Positions 55,897 to 64,000 of a stretch of 64,000 nt of DNA are shown here, piece by piece. Below the pieces are notes generated by a model. The model had not been told where the DNA came from and did no database searches. It saw nothing but the letters and a program-made list of their open reading frames with translations. Origin of the DNA: Entoloma clypeatum (taxonomy: Eukaryota; Basidiomycota; Agaricomycetes; Agaricales; Entolomataceae); NCBI GenBank assembly GCA_963565915.1, contig OY751485.1, positions 806,001 to 870,000 on the forward strand. Reading direction: 5' to 3'. A program made the translations under genes and the position numbers. The stretch's first letter is position 1, and the number at the start of each line of letters is the position of its first letter.

Positions 55897-56828
55897 AGAT
55901 ACTTAACTACATATCCTTAGCTTTTGCAGTATGGGTAAACAATGATTGAAAGGAATGAATGAGCACCTGTGCAAAATTGACGTGGAGTACATACCTTTTG
56001 GGCAAGTTTGGGCGATGGGGGAAGGCCCTTTGTCCTGCCAACGAGGGCTTAAGTAATGTCACGCACACTGCAGCGATATATTATCATTTTCAATGAGATT
56101 TCTGTGTATCAGTGGGATTTCATTGTCGAAAGTAGTGGGATAATAATCCCATTCCCACCATTTGTGTAATTCCTGGATGTCATGCCCATAACAATTATTG
56201 CTTTCCAAACATGTTTTCAGGACTGAATCATGTCTCCTGTCTTCCACACACCATGGATCCCCCTTGGGTCTTTTGTGTTGGGTAGATATACACCAAAGAC
56301 ACCCTTTACAGGTGTCTATATATTTATCTACTAATGCTAGGTGGAGAATATGTGTTTTTGATGTGCACCTCATCTTCCACACCTTTCCACCTAATCAAAG
56401 CATTGCACACCTCGTACTACCGATGCTTGGAGACCTATTAGTACTTTAGAATGGTTGTATATAGGTGCCCTGACCATGCTGAGGGGTTAAGATGGTGATC
56501 TGTACCTAGGGTAAGTACATACATTTTCGCTCTTTTCACCATCTTCCAGCCTTCCTGGGGTGGCTACATACCTTCCCCCATCCACTAATATACTCTGTAA
56601 TGGACCTACAGATGGCAGCTTGGGGTGGGGACACTAGTACCTAGAGGGGAGATATGTGCTTCTTCCCATTCCTCAGTTTCTGACCGCTTTTTAGCTTATT
56701 TAATCAGAGTATACCTCAAGGGAATCATTGGTAATAAGTCTTGGTATATTATACTGTGTATTAGAAGTAGTATACATGTATCTATAAGGGGAAGGGGGTG
56801 GTGATGATGTTATGTGTATGTAGGGTAA
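55897..56828. other. Non-coding interval
   Basis: No gene or element border supportable. Short GTAC/TATAC repeats occur at 56740-56790. Confidence 0.4.
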
Positions 56829-57063
56829 TGTTACACTTTTTCATCCTCTTCCTATGCACCTTCACGCGACCCTTTGACCCTCAATTCCTATCCGATCCTG
56901 TTTCACTTAACTCCGACGACCCTGGGACACGTGTCCCCTCTATCAGCGCTATGACTCGGACAATTCCTCTTTTAGCTACACTGTCACTTGTTATCTCTGA
57001 CTCATGGCCTTGCGGCCTTATCTCTGACTCCTATGCCACAGCCCCCTTGAAACATCTAACTAA
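56829..57063 (+). repeat. Gypsy-2 5' LTR fragment
   Basis: TGTTACACTTTTTC start and the GTGTCCCCTCTATCAG block match the first part of the solo LTR. The rest of the LTR, the primer site and the gag start are deleted. Confidence 0.75.
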
Positions 57064-57935
57064 CATCAAGATCAGCCCGCCGGTGATCTTCAATGGAGAC
57101 AGAAGGAAACTGTCAGAATTTTTGTTCGACGTGAACTTATATTTGGAAATGAACGATGACATCTCCAACTCTGACAAAAAGAAAATCCTCTTCACTGTCT
57201 CATACATGAAAGGAGGAACTGCTGGGCCATGGAAGGAGTTCTGGCACAGGGACATCACCACTGCCGGAGTTGCCATGTACCCGAAGTATGCGGACTTTAT
57301 CGAAAAACTGAGGAAGTCATTTTCCCCGGTTGACAAAGAAGGAGACATGTTGACTATGATGAAAACACAGAAGATGGAAGGCATGACAGCCGACGAATTT
57401 GTAGAAAAATTCAAACTATGGGTTGCAGAAAGTTTGATCACAGAAGAGCGATCTCTCAAGGATTACTTCATGGAGGCATTGCCACACACGCTCCGAGACA
57501 AGATCTTGGGCCTTGCCAAGATCCCAGGAACAGTTGATGAATGGTACACCACAGCGTCCAGGTTGGACAACCAGTGGAGGAGAGCCAAGGCAGTCTCTCA
57601 AAGGCTTAGACCCGATGGAGGAAGGAAGAAGTTCAAGGTTAATTATAACCCTGCACCCCAAAACACGCACTTCGCCCCAGACCCAAACACCATGGACATC
57701 GACCAGCTGACTGCCGAAGAGAGAGACGACCACTTCAAAAAAGGGTTGTGCTTCGTCTGCCATCAGGCAGGACATCGTGCCTGATGCACACAAAGGAGGA
57801 AAGACCCTGGTTGCGAACAATACATTCAAAAAAGCTTCTGATGCATATGCCCATATCCGAGGCATCTTTAAAGACTTACCAAATGAGGAACAAGATGCCT
57901 TGATCTCCAAAATGGAGAAACAGGGTTTTCAATAA
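57064..57935 (+). pseudogene. Gypsy-2 gag
   Basis: Gag of the Ty3 type: FNGDRRKLSEFLFDVNLYL, MKGGTAGPWKEF, GMTADEFVEKFKLW and DEWYTTASRLDNQWR, then a zinc knuckle CFVCHQAGHRA broken by TGA 57782-57784. A shifted frame continues through FKKASDAYAHIRGIFKDLP to a stop at about 57935. The N-terminus is missing, so the open frame instead runs in from LTR sequence. Confidence 0.8.
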
Positions 57936-57949
57936 AGTGGCCTGTACCA

Positions 57950-60900
57950 ATGTCAGCCCCCACTCAGTTTTCAATCTCCTTATCCCCTGTAATTGTAGCA
58001 GACATGACTGACAAATCTTTTTCAATCCCCATTTCAATGTCAGGAGAAGGAGAAAGCATTGATGAAAGACTAAAGATAAACACCCTGATAGATTCAGGAG
58101 TAGGAGGGACCTTCTTGGATCAGAAGTTTGCCACAGCAAACAGAATGGAGCTTATTCCGTTACTAAAGCCCATTCATGTGTTCAATGTGGATGGAACAAG
58201 GAACAAAGAAGGAACGATCACCCATTGCACATGGAAGAAGATCTGGATTGATAACAAGAACTCAACGTCAGATTCTTGGTCACTGGACTTGGAAAAGAAA
58301 CCGCCATTTTGGGATTACCATGATTGAAACAATACAACCCAAAGATTGATTGGGAAAAAGGAATTTTGGATATTGAAACTATCAGGTTCAAGAAGACCCT
58401 AGCAGGAGTCATGAGGAAGAAATTTGATGAGCTCTTGGCATCAAAGGACAAGAAGCCCATTGCAATTGCAGCATGGATGAAAGAAAAACCTGAACAAAGG
58501 ATCTTTGCGACAATAGAAGAAATTGATGATGAAGAGACCCTTAAACCGAAAAAGGAAGCTCTATTGGCAAATGGACCTATCTTGAAAAAGATAGATGAAG
58601 AATCAGACAATGACCTCGACCTATTCAGGACATATGTCGCAAAGGACGAACCCATTGAGGATGTTTGGATCCAAGCCAAAACCTCGATCTCCCAGAAACT
58701 CTCACACAATACAGACACCGCGGACAAACAAAATTGGATGAATTCCTTGATGAGAATCTTCGAAAGGGGTACATCAGACCCTCGAAATCACCAATGGCAT
58801 CACCCTTTTTCTTCATGGCTAAAAAGGACTTGGATAAACTCAGACCATGTCAGGACTATCGGCGATTGAACGAGGGAACGGTGAAGAACACATACCCGTT
58901 ACCCCTGGTCGGAGATTTACTTGACAGACTGAAAGGAGCAAAGGTCTTCACCAAACTAGACATGGGTTGGGGATACAACAATGTACGGATCAAACCTGGT
59001 GATGAATGGAAGGCTGCATTCAAAACCAATCGAGGGTTGTACGAACCCTTGGTTGCCTTCTTCTGACTTGCAGGCATGTCACCCACCTTCCAGGCAATGA
59101 TGAACAAAATCTTCAAAGAAGAACTTGAAGAAGGATGGTTGCTCATTTATCTGGATGACATCTTCATATTCTCAGTCAATGATGAAGACGACACCGAATA
59201 GACACTCCGCGTGCTCAGAAAGATGATAGAGAATGACCTTTATCTCAACCTGGAAAAATGCGAATTCGGAGTCAGGCAGTGCAAATACCTCAGACTCATT
59301 ATCAAAGAAAATGAAATCGCGATGGACCCCGTTAAGATATTGGGGATAGCAAAATGGCCAGAACCCATGACTGTGAAACGGGTCAGATCCTTCCTTGGAT
59401 TTGGAAACTTCTATCGAAGATTTATCGGACACTACTCGGACATTGCCAAACCCCTGAATGATCTGACCAGAAAGGATCAGGAATGGGAATGGAATGAGGA
59501 CTGCGAAACGGCATTTGACATGTTAAAGGACAAATTCATGGAATCACCAGTATTGTTAATGCCAAACACTGACAAACTGTTCATCATAGAATCTGATGCA
59601 TCCAAATGGGCGACAGGAGCAGTACTGTGCCAACAAGATGTGAATAGAGACTGGCACCCCTGCGGATATATATTGCACTCATTCTCTGCGGCAGAACAGA
59701 ACTATGAAATTTATGATCGGGAACTCTTGGGAATTATCCAATCACTGGAAACCTGGAGGCACTACCTCCTTGGATCACCATTTCCAACAGTTGTTCTATC
59801 AGATCACAAGAACTTGACATATTACTGGGAACCCCAGAAGTTAAACAGATGACAAGCATGGTGGAGATTGTATCTCTCTGAGTTTGAGCTAAAATTGGTA
59901 CACACCCCAGGAGCAAAAATGATCCAGTCGGATGCCTTGTCAAGGCGACCGGACCACATACCCGAAGAAGATACCGACAATGACGACATTATTGTCTTGC
60001 CAAATGATATCTTTGTCAAAACAGTGGACCTTGAGCTACAAGGAGATATTCTAAAAGCAACTGAGAACAATGAGCTCTTCTCAAAAGCCATCACCACCCT
60101 AAAAAAATCAGGGACCCTACCGATTAAATCCCACTTATCAGAATGGAGAACAGAAGACGGGATATTATTCTTCCATGACAGATGTTACGTACCGCCAGAT
60201 GAGACTCTGTGCCGGGGAATAACAAAATGATATCATGACTCCCTACCAAGCAGACATCCAGGACATCTAAAAACCCTGGAATTAGTCAGACGGAACTATT
60301 GGTGGCCAGGAATGTATGTGTTTGTCAAGAATTATGTTGGAGGATGTGCAATCTGCCAACAAATAAAAGTCAACACACACCCCACGAACCCTGGATTGAT
60401 GCCGATCAGGGCACAAAAGGACGCCAGACCATTCTCCCAGACAACAATTGACTTTATCACAGAGCTGCCCGAGAGCAACGGATTTGACAGTATCATGGTC
60501 GTAGTAGACCATGGTTCTACGAAGGTGGTAATTTCCATCCCTGGTACCAAAACCACCGACGCGACCCTTACTGCCAAACTTTATTTGGACCATGTGTACC
60601 AAAGATTTGGACTCCCAGACTCTAGTCTGTCTGACAGAGGGCCGCAATTCGCTTCTCAGGTCTTCAGAGAACTAGGACGACTCCTAGGGATCAAACTGAT
60701 GATGAGCATGGGTATCACCCCCAAACTGATGGAGAAACAGAACGTGCAAATCAAGAACTTGAGATCTATTTCCTAATGTTCTGTTTGAACAATCCTGAAA
60801 CATGGTATGATCACAACTCGACAATGGAGTTCTGTCACAATCAGAGGACCCACTCCACAACGAAACGATCCCCATTCTATCTAAGGACCGAACTTCCACA

Positions 60901-61100
60901 ACCCACCTCCTGATCTGATTGAAGGAGAACACAAGTATGAGGTAGAAGTGATCCTTACCCACAAGCGACAGGGCAGAGGGTACAGATATTTGGTCAGATG
61001 GATGGGATATCCATCAATCGATAACATGTGGGAACCCGAATCCAATTTAAAAAGAGCTCAAGAGATGCTGGGTCTTTACAAACAAACCCACCACCTTTGA
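57950..61100 (+). pseudogene. Gypsy-2 pol with chromodomain
   Basis: Multiple frameshifts and stops. Protease: [38 protein letters not shown] and YLDDIFIF. RNase [15 protein letters not shown] and LSDHKN, then QKLNR-stop (TGA 59850-59852). Integrase: [25 protein letters not shown] and LSDRGPQF; the catalytic Glu region is damaged. Chromodomain: KYEVEVILTHKRQ then LVRWMGYPSIDNMWEPE, ending at TGA 61098-61100. It belongs to the same broad chromovirus group as gypsy-1 but is clearly distinct in sequence. Confidence 0.88.
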
Positions 61101-61138
61101 ATGAAAACCACCCACACCTTTCATCACCATGTCCAACC

Positions 61139-61580
61139 TGTAAGGGCAACCACTTTCACTTCTTACTTTTTCTTTCCTTTCTTCCTTTCCTTTCTATTCC
61201 ACCATCTCCGACGTCCTCCGATCGTATCCGCTGTCTCTGCTGTCTCCGACATCTTATCTGCCTCTCCACATCCGACGACTCTGCCCCCATCTGCTACTCC
61301 ACACATTGGATCGCAGGTACTATCATTCATCTTGTTTCCATTCATCCTTCATCACTACTCCCGATCATTGCTCATCATTCATGCGTCTCGTTTTATCTCT
61401 TATTTCATATCTCATTTTACTATTTATCTCGCTAGCTTGCAGGGGAATCCTTAGAACTTTCTCTTCGGATCTCCCTTGCAAGGTGTGTGTTGTATTAGTT
61501 ATCAGACTGCTCAATCTAAACTTTGGATCTCCCTTGCAAGTATCTGAGTTTGAGTCTTGGATCGTAAGGTTGCCCTTACA
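61139..61580 (+). repeat. Gypsy-1B 5' LTR
   Basis: 442 bp, TGTAAGGGC to GCCCTTACA, slightly longer than the other copies because of an extra TCTGCTGTC-type repeat near 61233. It contains AGAACTTTCT, complementary to the primer site at 61583-61592. Confidence 0.93.
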
Positions 61581-61582
61581 GT

Positions 61583-61592
61583 AGAAAGTTCT
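61583..61592 (+). other. Gypsy-1B self-complementary primer site
   Basis: AGAAAGTTCT two bases after the LTR, as in gypsy-1A. Confidence 0.6.
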
Positions 61593-61719
61593 CTTCTAAT
61601 TGGACCGGGTCCAATTGCATTGTTGTCACGATTCTGCATCTGACTCCGATACATCTCACACCCCTTCCAGTTCTTCTAATTACCTCTCCGTAACTGGTGA
61701 TTCTGCTCCGTGCATAGTA

Positions 61720-62316
61720 ATGGACGACCCCAATCGCCTTGAACAGCTCGAGAACGAGTTCCAGGAACAACATCAAACTCTCGCTGATATCTCAACTCAA
61801 CTTGACCAACTCCTCCTCGCCTTCAACGCAATTCTTGCCCCAGCTCCGCCACCTATCCCACCTGCTCCCGCACCCGCTATTATACCCGCTAGGATTGCCA
61901 ACAAAGCCTTCAAAGCCACTGCTCCGACCCGCACCTCCGCCTTCCACAATGTTGTCGGACCAAGAGTACCTGGCACCTCAGTATTCCCTCGCCCCTACAT
62001 TCCATTCACTCCGCGTACAGCTCCGCTTGCATCCACATCTGCTCTGCAGACAAGGGACCCCAATGCAATGGACATTGATACTTCACGCATCAAAGGCAAG
62101 AATGCCAATGCATGCTTCAGATGTAACAAAACGGGTCACTTTAGTCATGAATGCCCCCTTCGCTTCGACGTTCGCTTCATGACAACGGAGGAGCAGGACG
62201 AGTTTGTTATGGAACAACTCGTGGTCAAGGATGCAGTGGAAGGCAACTCCGTTCTGCCCATGGAGTCTGGGGAGTCGGAGGAAGGACAGGAGGATTTTCC
62301 TCCCCACAGCGAGTGA
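61720..62316 (+). CDS. Gypsy-1B gag
   Basis: 198 residues from ATG 61720 (an upstream in-frame ATG at 61600 is possible). The N-terminus MDDPNRLEQLENEFQEQHQ suggests a short coiled coil; a Pro/Ala-rich linker follows, then CFRCNKTGHFSHEC, a CX2CX4HX4C knuckle. The acidic C-terminus overlaps the start of pol in the -1 frame, the usual gypsy arrangement for frameshifting. No classical slippery heptamer was obvious. Undamaged. Confidence 0.85.
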   Translation: MDDPNRLEQLENEFQEQHQTLADISTQLDQLLLAFNAILAPAPPPIPPAPAPAIIPARIANKAFKATAPTRTSAFHNVVGPRVPGTSVFPRPYIPFTPRTAPLASTSALQTRDPNAMDIDTSRIKGKNANACFRCNKTGHFSHECPLRFDVRFMTTEEQDEFVMEQLVVKDAVEGNSVLPMESGESEEGQEDFPPHSE

Positions 62317-64000
62317 ACAGTGCGCCCTTGTTGTCTGCTAAAAATTGTTATGCTGCCTTATTTATGGAACAATATGATCCTATACCCTCCATCTCTAAGC
62401 CTGCAAACGATCCCATAGTCGCACCCAACTCCGTAAATCCCATCTGCCTTCGCCGCTCTAAATGGGAGCGTCGGCTTCCAAAACAATATGTCCTCGCCTC
62501 CGCTCACTCCGACAATTCTATTGAACTAGACATAGTTCTTGAAACTACCGACACCAAAGACACACTATCACAAAAGGCCTTACTCGACAGCGGGGCAACA
62601 GGTCATTTATTGAATGCACTCTGGTCGAGAAACATTGACTTCTACTCAAAAACTACAACACGTGATTCCGGTCTACAACATCGACGGAACTCCAAACAAG
62701 GCCGGAGCAATTATGGAGGTGTTGGATGTAGTGCTCCGCTATTGGGATCACTCGGAACGGACCCAGCTTGCAGTCACAAGTTTGGGAAAACAAGAAATTG
62801 TGCTAGGCTTCACTTGGCTCAAAGAACACAACCCCGAGGTAGATTGGAAGTCAGGGGAAGTGAAGATGAGCCGGTGTCCTGCACGATGCTGGACATGCCA
62901 CCAAGAGGCAGCCCAAGAGCGGAAGGAGTGGAAGTTTGAACAAGTCCGCATCCGAGCCTGTCAGATGGGTTCCACTCCGACGTCTGGTCTAGAGGAGGAG
63001 GCTCCACGCGGCCCATGGGTGGAGGATGTCACAGAAGGAGAAGAAGCGGAGGAGTTAGCGGAAGACGATGAGAAAGAGGATGAGTTTGAGGAGGGAGACC
63101 GCCTTTTTGTCGGAACAGTACCAGCGGAGGCGGAGTTCATCCGTGCTTCATCCAATATCTCGCAACGTCTATCAGAGGCATTCCTCAGTAACCAAAAACC
63201 TAAATCTTTCTGCAACTCTGTACCGGACCACTTGTTTGACTTCAAAGACGTATTCTCAAAGACCTCTTTCGACACCTTACCGGAAGAGCGGACTTGGGAC
63301 CACACCATTGAACTTGTTCCGGACGCCTCTCCGGCAGGGTGTAAGGTATATCCGCTTGCTCCGAACAAACAGAAGGAACTCGACGCGTTTTTGGAGGAAA
63401 ACTTTGCAACTGGTCGGATCCGCCCTTCCAAGTCTCCGATGGCATCTCCGGTATTTTGCATCAAGAAGAAGGATGGCTCCCTTCGTCTTGTACAAGACTA
63501 CCAGTCACTCAACTCCAAAACTATCAAAAACAAGTATCCGCTTCTGCTCATATCCAAACTGATCAATAAACTTCAATGCGCTCAATACTTCACCAAGCTC
63601 GACATCCGCTGGGCCTACAACAATGTGCAGATAAAACCCGGAGATGAGTGGAAGGCTGCTTTTCGGACCAATCACGGACTCTATGAACCATTGGTGATGT
63701 TCTTCGGCCTCACTAATAGTCCATCCACATTCCAGACTATGATGAACGAGATCTTTCAGGACCTTATCACTGAAGGTGTAGTCTGTGTTTACCTCGACGA
63801 TATACTCATCTTCACGGAGACCCTTGCGGAGCATCGGAGAGTCACATGGATCGTACTGGAACAACTTTGCGAACACAAACTCTATCTAAAACCAGAGAAA
63901 TGCGAGTTTGAACAAACGCGCATTGAATACCTAGGCCTTATTATTGAACAAGGACACGTAGAGATGGATCCGGTGAAGGTAGCAGGGGTCGCGGAATGGC
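62151..64000 (+). pseudogene. Gypsy-1B pol, partial, frameshifted in protease
   Basis: Frame 62151-62939 carries LLDSGATG; a one-base deletion near 62603 shifts the frame so that RT (YLDDILIF near 63795) continues in another frame to the window end. The deletion is shared with gypsy-1A, while the relic segment of gypsy-1A (38426 onward) has an extra base there and keeps GSFIECTLVEKHRL in frame. Confidence 0.88.

Larger units (their letters stand above)
56829..61138 (+). mobile_element. Gypsy-2, decayed chromodomain retrotransposon
   Basis: Order gag, protease, RT, RNase H, integrase, chromodomain. The 5' LTR is cut off after about 235 bases and joined straight to gag. The 3' LTR is absent, because gypsy-1B starts 38 bases after the stop. 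A solo LTR of this family lies at 32872-33364. Confidence 0.85.
61139..64000 (+). mobile_element. Gypsy-1B, 5' part, runs off the window
   Basis: LTR, primer site, gag and the first half of pol, nearly identical to gypsy-1A from 39256 onward (offset 22658). It has the colinear order without the scrambling, so it serves as reference for gypsy-1A. It abuts the 3' end of gypsy-2. Confidence 0.93.

Noticed and set aside
1..64000. tRNA, rRNA, CRISPR or prophage-like features
   Set aside because: No cloverleaf, rRNA signature or spaced repeat array was seen, and the sequence is eukaryotic.

Overview
The window looks like a transposon graveyard from the genome of an Agaricomycete (mushroom-type basidiomycete). 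Evidence is the short GT-AG introns (about 46-67 bp), a Plavaka-type CACTA transposase, a DUF6698-type gene, a Tad-like LINE with RNase H, chromodomain Ty3/gypsy elements, Ty1/copia elements and Tc1/mariner elements. No bacterial features, rRNA, tRNA or CRISPR array were seen. Assignments come from reading motifs; no database search was possible.

Layout. 1-713 is the 3' end of a chromodomain gypsy element (gypsy-1C: pol tail plus LTR). It cuts off the 5' end of a degenerate DDE 'integrase-core' gene (714-1884). A second gene of unknown function follows in the same direction (2008-10274), split by a copia element (copia-1, 2755-9208), which itself carries a 1.2-kb solo-LTR-like insertion (3287-4480). 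10.3-14.9 kb holds a GA-rich minisatellite and a non-autonomous inverted-repeat element interrupted by a Tc1 element (12236-13854). 14938-21587 is a full-length LINE with poly(A) tail and a 15-bp target duplication. 22.1-30 kb holds a divergent pair: a DUF6698-like pseudogene (minus, hit by a hAT-type MITE) and a decayed Plavaka transposase (plus, hit by a twin of the first Tc1). 31-37.6 kb contains a third decayed Tc1, a solo gypsy-2 LTR, dispersed repeats and two arrays of one 20-bp minisatellite.

37664-43493 is gypsy-1A, with both LTRs, a 5-bp target duplication and a scrambled interior in which a deleted gag-PR-RT segment precedes a complete gag-pol. 43.5-46 kb is mostly non-coding but holds the clearest intact host-type gene, a small secreted cysteine-rich protein (45180-45371) with a TATA box. 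46.0-54.7 kb is a large minus-strand gene of an unrecognised family with several Cys-rich motifs, split by copia-2 (46913-52687) and by a second hAT-type MITE. Copia-2 has an uninterrupted 1573-codon gag-pol and LTRs that look identical, so it is the youngest and possibly active element. 56829-61100 is a decayed second gypsy element (gypsy-2), followed by the 5' part of gypsy-1B, which runs off the window.

Themes. Elements are nested up to three deep, and insertions can be ordered from target duplications. Decay is dominated by in-frame TGA stops where arginine CGA is expected, and by CpG transitions between repeat copies, as expected from cytosine methylation or a RIP-like process. Priming signals are legible: gypsy-1 has a primer site complementary to its own LTR (Tf1-type self-priming), and the copia elements carry a site complementary to the anticodon region of initiator tRNA-Met (copia-type half-tRNA priming). 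The best leads for undescribed biology are the integrase-core gene with its downstream partner, the divergent DUF6698-Plavaka pair, and the large Cys-rich family at 46-54.7 kb.
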